Of a DNA stretch of 64,000 nt, positions 8,864 through 18,889 are shown one piece after another; the stretch's first letter is position 1; every line of letters begins with the position of its first letter. The notes under the pieces were generated by a model. The model ran no database searches and was not told the origin of the DNA. It worked only from the letters and a program-made list of their open reading frames with translations. The DNA is taken from contig JACMQU010000017.1 of NCBI GenBank assembly GCA_014376805.1, forward strand, positions 47,167-111,166, given 5' to 3'. Origin of the DNA: Bacteroidia bacterium. GTDB taxonomy: Bacteria; Bacteroidota; Bacteroidia; UKL13-3. A program made the position numbers and the translations under genes.

Positions 8864-9874
8864 TTATGCCTTCAGATAAGATTCAAGAACTGGTTTCAAA
8901 CCTTTTTTTACGGGTAATTGCCATAATAGCTTACACCAATCATGGTTCCCCTCAATTAATTCTGCTCCATTATTGGTGATAGCTATATCCCAACCGATAG
9001 ATTTGTTGGATACGTTTTTTAAAGCAGCTTGTTTAATCATTTTTATGGTCTCTGGCCAGAATGGCACTTCAAACCCAACTATTTCTATACCTGTAACCGG
9101 ATGAAAATATTCGTCTTTTTTAGTAATATCGCTATATACGCCTGGCCCGGTTACCTTACCACTTATTTCATCTATAGGAGCAGCAATATTGCCAGCGGCC
9201 ATATTATCTATGGGTGAATTTATAGTGATTCTTAACCTGCATCCTAATATATCTACTTCATTCTTTTTATTTATCTGGGTGATTATCCGGATTGTATTTA
9301 AGCCAGAAGGAGAGAGTTCCATTAGCTTGCTGTGTTGCACCACAAACTCTTCTACAAAATCATTCGAGGTTTCCAGTAATCGGGCAACTAAGGTGTCCGC
9401 ATTTAACTCATTGCTTTTTCTCACTTCAATACCATTACCGCATTGCCCCCGCGAGTCTTTAAGTACAATCTTACCGGAGGTATTGGATAACATTCTATCA
9501 CCGGTTTTTTTATCTTTTTGTAAATCATTCAATGATGCAAATGAATGTTTTACAAAAGTTCCGTACTCCTTTAAAAATGTAAGTTTATCCTCCAGTACAC
9601 TCCTGGTCTCCTTCGGATTCATCTTTAATTGAAACTCATACATATAACCTGTTCCGGCATAAGTTAGTTTTTCCTTTTCAGAAATTTCATAAAAGCGAAA
9701 GTTAAAATATTCCAGTAATGATATGTTGTAAGTTATGCTGGAGCGCACCATATCCAGCCAAATACTTGCTTTAGATTTCTTGGTGGTGTTGCTGGCAAAA
9801 GTTAGAAACTTATTTAATTTAGATTTATCAAGTTCTTTAAAATAGTAAGCTAAATATAATATACGTTTGATCAT
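8864..9874 (-). CDS. sugar-transfer associated ATP-grasp protein
   Basis: This 336-residue protein has the features of the ATPgrasp_ST family found in polysaccharide loci. They are GKIVLKDSRGQCGNGIEV (nucleotide loop), FVVQHSKLMELSPSGLNTIR, the DNMAAGNIAAPID segment, and GAELIEGNHDW with the E-x-N metal motif. Members are thought to attach amino acids or similar carboxylates to surface glycans, but the exact reaction is not established. It immediately follows the ATP-grasp/AsnB area and overlaps nothing; the next gene in transcription order (the PglC-like transferase) is upstream by two bases. About 280 AT-rich bases without a gene separate it from the following ATP-grasp gene. Confidence 0.78.
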   Translation of the reverse strand: MIKRILYLAYYFKELDKSKLNKFLTFASNTTKKSKASIWLDMVRSSITYNISLLEYFNFRFYEISEKEKLTYAGTGYMYEFQLKMNPKETRSVLEDKLTFLKEYGTFVKHSFASLNDLQKDKKTGDRMLSNTSGKIVLKDSRGQCGNGIEVRKSNELNADTLVARLLETSNDFVEEFVVQHSKLMELSPSGLNTIRIITQINKKNEVDILGCRLRITINSPIDNMAAGNIAAPIDEISGKVTGPGVYSDITKKDEYFHPVTGIEIVGFEVPFWPETIKMIKQAALKNVSNKSIGWDIAITNNGAELIEGNHDWCKLLWQLPVKKGLKPVLESYLKA

Positions 9875-9876
9875 AA

Positions 9877-10482
9877 TTAATTGTTTCCGTTAAAAGGTTG
9901 CATAGGTCTGTTTTCAGATTGATTTACACCTTCAGTTTTTATAACTTTAAGAAAAGTTAACCAAATTATTTTTACGTCTAATATAAAAGATACATTATCT
10001 ACATAATAAATATCCAGATTAAACTTTTTTGACCAACTAATGCTATTTCTGCCATTAACCTGAGCCCAGCCTGTTATGCCGGGTTTAACCAGGTGTCTTC
10101 TTTTCTGATGCTCATTAAATAAAGGAATATATTTATACAATAGAGGCCTTGGACCAACAACACTCATATTGCCAATTAAAACATTTAGTAACTGTGGTAA
10201 TTCATCAATGGAAGTTTTTCTAATAAAAAATCCTAAGGGTGTAATGCGGATATTATCAGGCAAGAGTTTTCCATTTTCATCTCTGGCATCGTTCATTGAT
10301 TTAAACTTTATTATGCGTATGCTTTTTTCGTTCTTACCCGGCCTCTCCTGCGTGAAGAATGGATTTCCTTTTAAACTAACAGCATTAGCGATGGCAACAA
10401 ATAATATTACAGGGGAGGTAATAAGTAGCCCTACAATTGAAATAATTATATCAAGCAGTCTTTTAAAAATTTTAAGATACAT
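9877..10482 (-). CDS. PglC-like phosphoglycosyltransferase (initiating sugar transferase)
   Basis: The ORF extends to 10512, but I place the start at the internal ATG giving MYLKIFKRLLD. This is the usual beginning of the family and reduces overlap with the upstream gene to 11 bases. The protein has one N-terminal membrane hairpin (IIISIVGLLITSPVILFVA), then ITPLGFFIRKTSIDELPQLL, MSVVGPRPLL and KPGITGWAQVNGR. These are the signature blocks of monotopic phosphoglycosyltransferases such as PglC, with the catalytic Asp-Glu in the IDELPQL block. It transfers a sugar phosphate, plausibly a bacillosamine-type sugar given PglD/PglE nearby, to undecaprenyl phosphate to start the repeat unit. The residues after WLTF are a short tail. 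Confidence 0.9.
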   Translation of the reverse strand: MYLKIFKRLLDIIISIVGLLITSPVILFVAIANAVSLKGNPFFTQERPGKNEKSIRIIKFKSMNDARDENGKLLPDNIRITPLGFFIRKTSIDELPQLLNVLIGNMSVVGPRPLLYKYIPLFNEHQKRRHLVKPGITGWAQVNGRNSISWSKKFNLDIYYVDNVSFILDVKIIWLTFLKVIKTEGVNQSENRPMQPFNGNN

Positions 10483-11629
10483 AAGATTGAAGATATTTAC
10501 CGGCATTCGCATTTGTAAAAAATTGCGCTGCTATTTTAGAATTTTCTGATAATAATTTTTGCTTGTCCGGATGGTTTTTCATGTTGAGAATAAAATCTAT
10601 GATCCCCTGTTTATCATTTTTGGGAAAACACTTACCATTATGAAATTGTTCAATGTGTTTGTTTAATTCAGAATCCATACTGGCAATGCCTAAAAGTGGA
10701 ACACCTACTGCCTGAAGATTGTATATCTTACTTGGAATACTTACATGGGATGTTTTATCGTCAAGCAGTACCACACCTAAATCTGCCGCAGCCAGCGAAT
10801 AATTTAGTTCATTATCTGCCTGAAATGGCATTAAAAGGCAATTGTTTAATTGATAAGTTGTAATTAATTCCTGTATTAATTTAACTTTCTCGCCTCTGCC
10901 AATTATCAAAAAAATTAAATCCTTTTCGTTTTTCAATTCTTTCGCTATTTCAACTAATTCCTCTACATTATGTGTGTATCCAATATTACCCGAATACTGT
11001 ACGATGAATTTATTTTCAAGTATATTTCTTTTTATCCATGGATTATTTTCTTTGCTTACACTATGTAATTTTGTTAAACCAGACCAGTTAGGAATTATTA
11101 CCATTTTGTTCCTGCTCATGTAAGCATCCACTAATTTGGCCATGCCCTCACCAATGGTATATACTCTATGTGCTTTAGCAAATATTTTTTTATTTTGTCT
11201 GCCCCAAAATTTATAAAGCCAGTTACCTTCATTTATATTATATATTTTTAAAACATCAGGATAAACATCAAATATAAGTATAGAAAACTTATTCTTTAAA
11301 AATGCGGATAAGAGATAAGCAGAAGGTGGTATTGTAATATAAAATATATCATAGCTGCGGTATTTGGTTAATAGTAAGAAGTAAATCTGCAATGTACCTA
11401 TCAACCATGAAGTTAATTTTCTTGCGGGATTTCCTCTGTCATATTTAATGATAGTAGAAAACGTTACATTTTTATTTAATTCAATATCCTGTACCCTTAT
11501 ACTGCCGGATATCAATGCTACTTTATCAAAATCATTGGCAAATGCATTGATTATGTCAATTGTTAAATAACCTGTAGCCTGGTTAATAAATACAATTTTT
11601 TTTAACGCTGCTTTATTAGGTTTTTGCAT
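10472..11629 (-). CDS. glycosyltransferase family 4 (WcaI/WbuB-like)
   Basis: This 385-residue GT-B glycosyltransferase has an N-terminal acceptor domain and a C-terminal nucleotide-sugar domain. The latter contains FIVQYSGNIGYTHN, LIFLIIGRGE and HVSIPSKIYNLQAVGVPLLG. The SxPSKxY block replaces the usual E-x7-E pair and is typical of WcaI/WbuB-type enzymes. It directly precedes the initiating transferase gene, overlapping its start. Its own start overlaps the preceding glycosyltransferase by 28 bases, and no better ATG was seen. Donor and acceptor sugars cannot be read from sequence. Confidence 0.85.
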   Translation of the reverse strand: MQKPNKAALKKIVFINQATGYLTIDIINAFANDFDKVALISGSIRVQDIELNKNVTFSTIIKYDRGNPARKLTSWLIGTLQIYFLLLTKYRSYDIFYITIPPSAYLLSAFLKNKFSILIFDVYPDVLKIYNINEGNWLYKFWGRQNKKIFAKAHRVYTIGEGMAKLVDAYMSRNKMVIIPNWSGLTKLHSVSKENNPWIKRNILENKFIVQYSGNIGYTHNVEELVEIAKELKNEKDLIFLIIGRGEKVKLIQELITTYQLNNCLLMPFQADNELNYSLAAADLGVVLLDDKTSHVSIPSKIYNLQAVGVPLLGIASMDSELNKHIEQFHNGKCFPKNDKQGIIDFILNMKNHPDKQKLLSENSKIAAQFFTNANAGKYLQSYVS

Positions 11630-12732
11630 AAATTTATATAACTCAAAGCTCTTTCTTCTGCTGTTTTAAAAATAATTCGTCGTTCTTTACCTTTGGTTAT
11701 AAGTTGTTTCTGGAGTTCAGTATTTTCCATCAGCAAGTGCAATTTGTTGCTTATATCTTTTTCATTTAACGGATCAAAATAAATCGCTGCCTCTTCGCAT
11801 ACTGTTCTTGCAAAGCCTAAATCAGCAGTAACTATCGGCTTTTCCATAAACATGGCTTCTACATACGAGGCCGAAAAGCACTCTAATAAAGTGGGTAAAA
11901 ACATAGCATCACATTCTTTATATAACGAGGCACATTCTGCTACCGGAACCGGACCAACATTATAAATATAAGGGTGATATTTTTCCTGAAAAATCCCTGT
12001 AAATATGGTTTCAGGTAGGGTTAAAACAAACCTCATTTTTGTATCAGGATTGTCTTTAATTTCGAGGTCAATTACTTTCCTTATAATTTCAAAATTTTTA
12101 TGAGGATGGTATGCTGACAGAAGCAAAAATCTATACTCATTTTTTTTTCTGTCTTTTAACTTATCAGGAAAAACAAGCGGATTAAAATAATGAGAACTGC
12201 AACTATTTGATACGGTAAATACATGAGGCGTTTTTAACCATTTTTTTACCCTTAAATTTACATCATCCGTTTGCACAACATAAGCGTCTGTTTCTTTTTT
12301 AAAGAAATGTGCTTTAAGTTTCCCCCTTATTTTCCATCTTATTTGCTTCCAGAAAGGAATGATTTTAAAAAAAGGCGAATCTGTATAAATATAATGACCT
12401 AAGTTGAAGCCAACAAGATGAGGAGCTTCGGGAGTCCAGTAAGCCGGTCCTGAAGTTGTGAATACTACATCCGGGTTTACTTTTTTTTCTACTTCTTGGA
12501 AGAAAGATGTTACAGGTTTAAGTGAAAATATTTTGGTAGCAGGTCTTACGTCAATGTCGTAAAAGTAGAAATTATCAGGAAAACTTTTTTTGTTTATAGT
12601 CTGTCCTATATTACCTCCTAAAATCACATGAAATTCGTGCTCCTTAAATTTCTTACATTCCTCAATAAATGATTTAGCTACCTGTAAGCCTCCACCTTTA
12701 AGTGTAGAAGCGGTATTAATAATTAATCTCAT
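11602..12732 (-). CDS. glycosyltransferase family 4
   Basis: This 376-residue retaining GT-B enzyme opens MRLIINTASTLKGGGLQVAKSF, containing the glycine-rich acceptor-side loop. The donor-binding half has RFLLLSAYHPHKN and the E-x7-E motif in ECFSASYVEAM. The start overlaps the stop of the upstream glycosyltransferase in an ATGA junction, so translation is coupled. It probably adds one sugar of the repeat unit at the cytoplasmic membrane face. The sugar is unknown. Confidence 0.85.
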   Translation of the reverse strand: MRLIINTASTLKGGGLQVAKSFIEECKKFKEHEFHVILGGNIGQTINKKSFPDNFYFYDIDVRPATKIFSLKPVTSFFQEVEKKVNPDVVFTTSGPAYWTPEAPHLVGFNLGHYIYTDSPFFKIIPFWKQIRWKIRGKLKAHFFKKETDAYVVQTDDVNLRVKKWLKTPHVFTVSNSCSSHYFNPLVFPDKLKDRKKNEYRFLLLSAYHPHKNFEIIRKVIDLEIKDNPDTKMRFVLTLPETIFTGIFQEKYHPYIYNVGPVPVAECASLYKECDAMFLPTLLECFSASYVEAMFMEKPIVTADLGFARTVCEEAAIYFDPLNEKDISNKLHLLMENTELQKQLITKGKERRIIFKTAEERALSYINLCKNLIKQR

Positions 12733-13808
12733 TTGGAAGTTAAAAAAGAATAATATTTATCGCAGATATCTTCTGAAGAGAATTCTTTGATTTTCAACAT
12801 TGCGTTTTGTTCAAATTGAGTTCTTAATTGTTCATCATTCATTAGCAGCTCCAGTTTATATCTGAATTCCGAAATGTTATTCTCTTCTATCAGATAGCCA
12901 TTATTGTTATCGGTAATTAAATCTGCCGGCCCGGCCGAGCAATCATAAGAAATACAAGCCAGTGGTGTTGCTAAGGCTTCTGCCAGTGCGTTTGGAAAGC
13001 CTTCCAGAATAGAGGTAAATGCAAATATTTTACTTTTCTTATAGTAATCATCAACATTTTTAACTTCTCCTGTAAAATCTACTTTATTTTCTATTCCTAG
13101 TAACTTTACTTTATTTTTGGCCGCTTCCAAACATCTTCCATTTCCTATTAAAACTAATTTCCAGTTTTCGGTTTTAATACCTGCAAATATTTCAATTAAT
13201 TGTATTTGTTGTTTTGTTGTTTCAAACCGCCCAACATTTACAATAATATTTTCTCTTACAATATTTTCATTTTGCCCGAAGTTTCTTATTGGATTGCCAA
13301 TTGTGATTATATTTTTATGGTTTGTAACAGAAAAAATTTTAGCGTTTGCATGGCTCGTTTGAGCTATTATTCCAATGGTTTTACGATATAAAATGCCTCT
13401 CAGAATTTTATGCATTATGGAGAGTTTTAACTTTGGTGAACTTCTGTCTGAAACAAATAATTTATATTTTGTAAATAGTAACAATAGAATATTGAATGAA
13501 TTCCACTTTTCTCCAAAACTTAATACAATATCCGGGTTGATTTTTTTTATCGCTTCTCTGGTAAATAGTAAAGTTTTTAATGTAAATAAGATTTTGTAAT
13601 TTTTATTATATTTTACGGGTGGCTCTATAACTTGTATAGCTGGATCAAGATCATAAAATCTCTTGTTTCTACTGAGCAGTATAAATGTAACTTCAGCATT
13701 TTTATTGCGAATAAAATTATGAGCAATTTCAACCATTACGCGTTCCATACCGCCACCAAATAAAGAAGGCAGGATAAAACAGAAATGCTTTTTTGTATTT
13801 TTTATCAC
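12729..13808 (-). CDS. glycosyltransferase family 4 (PglA/PglH-like group)
   Basis: This 359-residue GT-B enzyme opens with FCFILPSLFGGGMERVMVEIA, the acceptor-side loop typical of GalNAc-type GT4 transferases. The C-terminal half has IIVNVGRFETTKQQ, LVLIGNGRCLEAA and the E-x7-E motif EGFPNALAEAL followed by SAGPADLI. Similar enzymes in Pgl-type systems add GalNAc to bacillosamine-linked lipid carriers, which would suit the nearby PglC/D/E genes. That link is inference. It begins a run of three GT genes with overlapping ends. Confidence 0.85.
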   Translation of the reverse strand: MIKNTKKHFCFILPSLFGGGMERVMVEIAHNFIRNKNAEVTFILLSRNKRFYDLDPAIQVIEPPVKYNKNYKILFTLKTLLFTREAIKKINPDIVLSFGEKWNSFNILLLLFTKYKLFVSDRSSPKLKLSIMHKILRGILYRKTIGIIAQTSHANAKIFSVTNHKNIITIGNPIRNFGQNENIVRENIIVNVGRFETTKQQIQLIEIFAGIKTENWKLVLIGNGRCLEAAKNKVKLLGIENKVDFTGEVKNVDDYYKKSKIFAFTSILEGFPNALAEALATPLACISYDCSAGPADLITDNNNGYLIEENNISEFRYKLELLMNDEQLRTQFEQNAMLKIKEFSSEDICDKYYSFLTSK

Positions 13809-14026
13809 GGGTTTATAGACTTTATATCATAGAGCAATTTTTTTAATACAATTTGTTTAATATTCCATGTAAATTATTAAAGAATAAATAATTTTATAAA
13901 TCTATATGTTAACAATAGCACTTGTACTTTTATATATATTTAATGGACTCAAAATTTGAATTTTTCCTAACTCATTTATCAATGGTATAATGAAAATTAA
14001 ATTATATCTGCAATCGTATCTGCTGT

Positions 14027-15058
14027 TTATTTAATTATATTTTTTTCTTTAATGTTTTTAACTATTAAATCTACCATCCATGCCTGTGAATTAAATGAAC
14101 CTTCAAAGAAGTTCATTTCCATGTCCCAGTAACCAACGCATGGATAGTAAACCTGCTTTACATAACCATAGCTAATTTCTATAACATAAGGTTTGTCATT
14201 CTTATAAACAAAATCAATAGCAAGACAATCTGAATTTAATTTCCGCGCAATTTCAAATGATAGTTTTATCGTACTCTCATCAAAATTCTCTTTCTCATAT
14301 TTTATAAATCCACTGCCTGATGCTCTAAAATCATTTTCTCTAACCATTCTTTTAATGGCAAAAGCCTTTCCGTCAATTACTATAATTCTTATATCGCAAT
14401 TGTTATTCGGAATAAACTCCTGGAAGTAGATATATCCTCTTTCTTTTCCCGCGTATTTTGCAAATTTTGGAGGGTATACAAATCTTAATAACCCCTTCCC
14501 AATATCAACCAGTGTTGCCTTTCCGTTTTTATATTTTCTAATACGTTCTAATAAGTTCGACCACGCATTGTATTGGCTGAACCCACTATCAAAAGCTTTA
14601 TTAATTAAGGATTTAGCTTTTGAGTGTGAAAGCACTAATCTTACATTTGCTGATCCTGCTCCACACCTTAATTTAAAGACTTTTGGAAAAGAAGTAGTAC
14701 CAATCCATTTCAGAGCATCTTTTTTATCATAAAAAACGTGTGTTTTTACGAGATCAATTCCATGCGATTCTAATAAATATTTTTGTCCAACCTTATCGTC
14801 AAAATGCCAAACGGTATTATAGTTAGGAAAAACTACTTTACCGGTTGCTTCAAGAGAAAATATTAATTGCTTCGAAAACAGGAAATCTTTAGAACTTGAA
14901 TGATTTGGATGCCACATAAACGCATCACAATCCTGTAACTGCTCGATGATATCATTGCGGTAACAATCCACCAGTTTAAATGGAATTTTTTTGTCCAGAC
15001 AATATTGTATCCAGCGATCAGAAAAAGAGTCAAGGCTAGTTTGAATGGCTATTTTCAT
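14027..15058 (-). CDS. RimK-like ATP-grasp protein
   Basis: The start is set at the internal ATG giving MKIAIQTSLDSFSDRW; the ten residues before it in the ORF read back into the upstream asnB-like gene. The ATP-grasp domain has FPKVFKLRCGAGSANVRLV (nucleotide loop), CDIRIIVIDGKAFAIKRMVREND, FRASGSG and CLAIDFVYKND. The terminal metal motif is IEISYGY, where the usual Asn of E-x-N is Ser, so activity may be altered. RimK-type enzymes ligate amino acids to carboxylates. Being translationally linked to AsnB copy 2 (23-base overlap), it could act on the same sugar acid. The substrate is unknown. Confidence 0.75.
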   Translation of the reverse strand: MKIAIQTSLDSFSDRWIQYCLDKKIPFKLVDCYRNDIIEQLQDCDAFMWHPNHSSSKDFLFSKQLIFSLEATGKVVFPNYNTVWHFDDKVGQKYLLESHGIDLVKTHVFYDKKDALKWIGTTSFPKVFKLRCGAGSANVRLVLSHSKAKSLINKAFDSGFSQYNAWSNLLERIRKYKNGKATLVDIGKGLLRFVYPPKFAKYAGKERGYIYFQEFIPNNNCDIRIIVIDGKAFAIKRMVRENDFRASGSGFIKYEKENFDESTIKLSFEIARKLNSDCLAIDFVYKNDKPYVIEISYGYVKQVYYPCVGYWDMEMNFFEGSFNSQAWMVDLIVKNIKEKNIIK

Positions 15059-16958
15059 GATTTTCAAATTTTTGAATCCAAATTTCAAAACTCAACATAG
15101 TCCAGAGGGCATCTAATTGATGTGAATTAATGGTTGCAATATTATTGAACCAATTTTCAATTAATTTTCCATTGAATAGTTGTCTTTGTTTTATACTTAA
15201 TATTAATTTTTCTTTAAATGCTTTATTTTTCATAAATGAAAATATAAACTCTCTCAGTGGAATACCAAATCCCATCTTATTTCTGAAAGCGAATGACTTA
15301 CCGAATTTCTTTGCACAGATCTCCTTTAATAAAAGTTTTTCTTTGTTATGTGGATTAAAACTATCGGAAATTAAAAAATTTGCAGGGATATTAAATGAAT
15401 AATCCAAAACTTTATTATCAAGAAACGGCACCCGGTTTTCAATTGAATGAGCCATCGACATTTTATCCTGACGCATTAATAAGTCGGGAAGGTAGGTTTG
15501 TATTTCATATTTTACCTGCTTATCAAATGAATTACCCGTTAGCTGATTATACTTATCTCTTCTTTGAGCTATGGCAGCATCAAAGTTAAAGTCGGGTTTT
15601 AACATTTTTGCAATTCCCGGTTGCATATAACTTGAAAACAACGGAGCCCGGAGTGATGGATCTGTATAATACTTAAGGTAACCAAACAAATCTTTTTTAT
15701 TTCTATTAATGGAGGAAAGAAACATTTTGGAAAAGTATGGCCTGAGTGCACTGGAGAATCTTGGATAACCCCCAAACGTTTCATCAGCTCCCTCACCACT
15801 TAAGAGCACGGTAACGTTTTCTTTTGCACGTTGGCTGAGTAAGTATATCCCAATGCTATTTGGATGATTTACGGGACTTTCCAGATGCCAGGATACATTC
15901 TCCAATTGATTAAAATAATAATCAGTTTTTAGGGTATATTTATGTTGTATTAAAGAAAGTTCTTTACCTACATGATCAACAAATGGTTCTTCAGAATATT
16001 TTTTATCATCAAATATGATGGAGATCGTTTCTAAAGATCCTTTCTTCATTTTATTAGATGCAAAATAAGTTACCAAAGAAGAATCTACTCCCCCGGATAG
16101 TTGACAACCAACTTTAACATCACTTATCAATTGCCTTTCGACACTTTCATCCAAACAATTTTCTAAGCCATCAAATGCATCCTTAAAACTGATTTGGTTA
16201 TTTTTAACTCTTTGATAAGTATCTATATTAAAAAACCTTTTCTTCTTAAAATTTCCCGATGATAATATTACGTATTCTCCAGGCTCAATATTTTCAATAT
16301 TTTTAAATAATGTTTGATTAATACTATTTCTAAAAATAAGAAATTCATCAAGTAATGATTCTTTAAGTTCGAATTTAAAATCTGGTAAACAATAAAAACT
16401 TTTAAGTTCAGAAGCAAAAGAAAATGTGGAACCGTTATTATAAAAGTATAAAGGTTTTATCCCAAATCTATCCCGGCAAAAGTATATTTCATTAGAACGT
16501 AAATCAGCAATAACAATAGAAAACATGCCATTCAGTAACTGAATCATTTTATCAAAACCAAATTCTAAATATAAGTTTAAAACTACTTCAGTATCCGTTC
16601 TACTTCTGAATTTATGACCTTTTGTTTCCAGATTACTTCTGAAATCGTTGGCATTATAAATTTCTCCATTGAGCAAAATCATCACTTTTGCTGAGGCATC
16701 TAACATAGGCTGATGTCCGGCAGAAGAAAGATCCTGAATGCTAAGCCTGTTAAAACCAAAAATACAATTAAAGCCATTGGTATAACTTTCAATTTTATCA
16801 TTTGAAAGATTTGTGATAGAATCTCCATTATGGTTAAATCCAATTACACCTGAATCATCAGGGCCTCTGTGTTTCTGTATTTGAATCATTTTCAAAATAA
16901 TTTCATTTGAAAATGATTTATGATTATTTAAATTTATATATCCTGCAAAGCCACACAT
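15036..16958 (-). CDS. asparagine synthase-like glutamine amidotransferase (AsnB family), copy 2
   Basis: This 640-residue protein starts MCGFAGYINL with the Cys2 glutaminase nucleophile. The synthetase domain has the PP-loop SGGVDSSLV and the LLSGEGADETFGGY block. It is about 20 residues longer than copy 1 and clearly different in sequence, so the three copies are old paralogues rather than recent duplicates. It lies 20 bases after copy 3 and overlaps the RimK-like ATP-grasp gene, suggesting a three-gene unit for amide or amino-acid decoration of a carboxylated sugar. That role is inferred. Confidence 0.88.
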   Translation of the reverse strand: MCGFAGYINLNNHKSFSNEIILKMIQIQKHRGPDDSGVIGFNHNGDSITNLSNDKIESYTNGFNCIFGFNRLSIQDLSSAGHQPMLDASAKVMILLNGEIYNANDFRSNLETKGHKFRSRTDTEVVLNLYLEFGFDKMIQLLNGMFSIVIADLRSNEIYFCRDRFGIKPLYFYNNGSTFSFASELKSFYCLPDFKFELKESLLDEFLIFRNSINQTLFKNIENIEPGEYVILSSGNFKKKRFFNIDTYQRVKNNQISFKDAFDGLENCLDESVERQLISDVKVGCQLSGGVDSSLVTYFASNKMKKGSLETISIIFDDKKYSEEPFVDHVGKELSLIQHKYTLKTDYYFNQLENVSWHLESPVNHPNSIGIYLLSQRAKENVTVLLSGEGADETFGGYPRFSSALRPYFSKMFLSSINRNKKDLFGYLKYYTDPSLRAPLFSSYMQPGIAKMLKPDFNFDAAIAQRRDKYNQLTGNSFDKQVKYEIQTYLPDLLMRQDKMSMAHSIENRVPFLDNKVLDYSFNIPANFLISDSFNPHNKEKLLLKEICAKKFGKSFAFRNKMGFGIPLREFIFSFMKNKAFKEKLILSIKQRQLFNGKLIENWFNNIATINSHQLDALWTMLSFEIWIQKFENHENSHSN

Positions 16959-16978
16959 ACAATTGTTGATTACTTGAA

Positions 16979-18889
16979 TTAATTTTTAGAATTTATCCAA
17001 CAATCATACCACATCTGGAACATTAACATCTTCCAAATGAAGGTGGTATAATGAAGTTTGCCACTTTTAAATTCTTTAACCTGTGCCTCTACAAAATCAA
17101 CATTAAACAAACCTGATTTTGCTACCGCAATATTGTTTAGATATTCATCTATCAAAAAGGATAAATCTTTTTTTAACCATGAATAGATAGGCAGAGTAAA
17201 ACCTCTTTTTGGCCGATCCATTAACTCTTTGGGAATATATTTATGTACGATGTCTTTTAATATTTTTTTGCCGGTATTCCCATCTAATTTATACTCAATT
17301 GGTAATTGAGCCGCAAATTCAATTATTCTATGATCTAAAAGGGGTTCTCTGCCCTCTAATGATACTGACATAGTTGCTCTATCCACTTTTGTAAGAATAT
17401 CATTCTGTAAGTACATCTGATAATCTATTGCCATTGCAGTTTCGATAGAATTGTGAAAGCCGGTTATATCTAACTGATTAGAAGTGTCAATTTTTCTGAG
17501 ATAATTCTGGAATAATTTTTCATGATATTTTTTAGGTAAGCTATTCATGAAACCGGTTAAATCTGCAGCTTGATTTAAATCATCAGCTTGTAGGGCTTTA
17601 GAAATACCTTCAATTTTATGTTTTAAGATATAGGAATTATCAGGAATTACCGTTGAAGCAAACAATCCGATTTTTTTTGCCAAGGGCTTTAAATAGTTGG
17701 GTATTCTGTTCATTTGAGACAGATAGGAATTTAACCGGATATAATTAGAATATCCACCAAAAACTTCATCACCTGCATCAGCCGACAAGGCAACAGTTAC
17801 TGTTTGTCTTGCCAGTTTACTCACCAACATTGTTGGGATTGCAGAACTATCAGCAAATGGCTCATCAAAATAATACGGAAGCGTTGGAATTATTTGTTGT
17901 GCTTCGGTGGTGGTACAAATAAATTCGTGATGATCAGTACCTAAATAATCAGCAGTTTGTTTTGCTTGTGGTGCCTCACTGTTACCTTCTTCAAAACCAA
18001 TGGTAAACGTTTTTAGTTTATTTGATCTGCCTGTTTGCAGCATAGCAGCAACGGCAGCACTATCATAACCTCCACTCAGAAATATACCTACAGGTACGTC
18101 AGATACCATTCTGTATTCACAGGCAGATTTTATCGTATGATGCAGAATTATTTTTGCACTTTCATAATCAATTTTTAATTTGGGTAGTTTGTAGAAAGTG
18201 GAAACCTCCCAATAAGATTCTATTTTAAGTGAACGGTTAACTAAGTTTAATTTAATGAGATGTCCGGGTTTAAGCTTATACGTATTTTCAAATATGGTAT
18301 GCGGTGCGGGGATATAACCATGGTGAACCTGACTAAAATAAAGTTGAACTGCATTCTGATCAATTTTCTTTTCAAAATCGGGGTGAGGATGCAAAGCTTT
18401 TAATTCTGAACCGAATAAAAATAAGCCTTTATTCCAGTAATAATAAAAGGGTTTTGCACCAGCTCTGTCTCTAACAATTGTTATCTCATTTAACACTGAA
18501 TCATAGATAGCAAAGGCAAACATTCCGATAAATTTGTGGATTGACTCAATGCCCCATTTTTCGAAAGCCTGTAAAATCACCTCTGTATCACACTCAGATT
18601 TAAAAATGTGCCCCTCCTTGATTAACTCTTCTCTTATTTCCTGATAATTATAAATTTCTCCATTGAATACAATGCTAAAGTGCTTATAATTCATAGGCTG
18701 ATGACCGGCCTCGCTTAAATCTATAATAGATAAGCGAGCCTGGCCTAAACCTACTGAAGCAAAAGAATTTTTATATATTTCAACACCCTTATCGTCTGGT
18801 CCACGATGATTCATCGTATTAACCATCTGTTCTAAATGTGTTTGTGTTGATTTTAAATTGAAATCAAAAAAGCCGGCTATTCCACACAT
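16979..18889 (-). CDS. asparagine synthase-like glutamine amidotransferase (AsnB family), copy 3
   Basis: This 636-residue protein starts MCGIAGFFDFNL with the N-terminal Cys nucleophile. It carries RGPDDKGVEI in the glutaminase domain, the PP-loop SGGYDSAAVAA, and ALSADAGDEVFGGY in the synthetase half. It is the first gene after a 374-base gap, so it may have its own promoter, though I could not find a clear motif. Its role would be glutamine-dependent amide formation on a surface sugar, or true asparagine synthesis; the sequence does not decide. Confidence 0.88.
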   Translation of the reverse strand: MCGIAGFFDFNLKSTQTHLEQMVNTMNHRGPDDKGVEIYKNSFASVGLGQARLSIIDLSEAGHQPMNYKHFSIVFNGEIYNYQEIREELIKEGHIFKSECDTEVILQAFEKWGIESIHKFIGMFAFAIYDSVLNEITIVRDRAGAKPFYYYWNKGLFLFGSELKALHPHPDFEKKIDQNAVQLYFSQVHHGYIPAPHTIFENTYKLKPGHLIKLNLVNRSLKIESYWEVSTFYKLPKLKIDYESAKIILHHTIKSACEYRMVSDVPVGIFLSGGYDSAAVAAMLQTGRSNKLKTFTIGFEEGNSEAPQAKQTADYLGTDHHEFICTTTEAQQIIPTLPYYFDEPFADSSAIPTMLVSKLARQTVTVALSADAGDEVFGGYSNYIRLNSYLSQMNRIPNYLKPLAKKIGLFASTVIPDNSYILKHKIEGISKALQADDLNQAADLTGFMNSLPKKYHEKLFQNYLRKIDTSNQLDITGFHNSIETAMAIDYQMYLQNDILTKVDRATMSVSLEGREPLLDHRIIEFAAQLPIEYKLDGNTGKKILKDIVHKYIPKELMDRPKRGFTLPIYSWLKKDLSFLIDEYLNNIAVAKSGLFNVDFVEAQVKEFKSGKLHYTTFIWKMLMFQMWYDCWINSKN

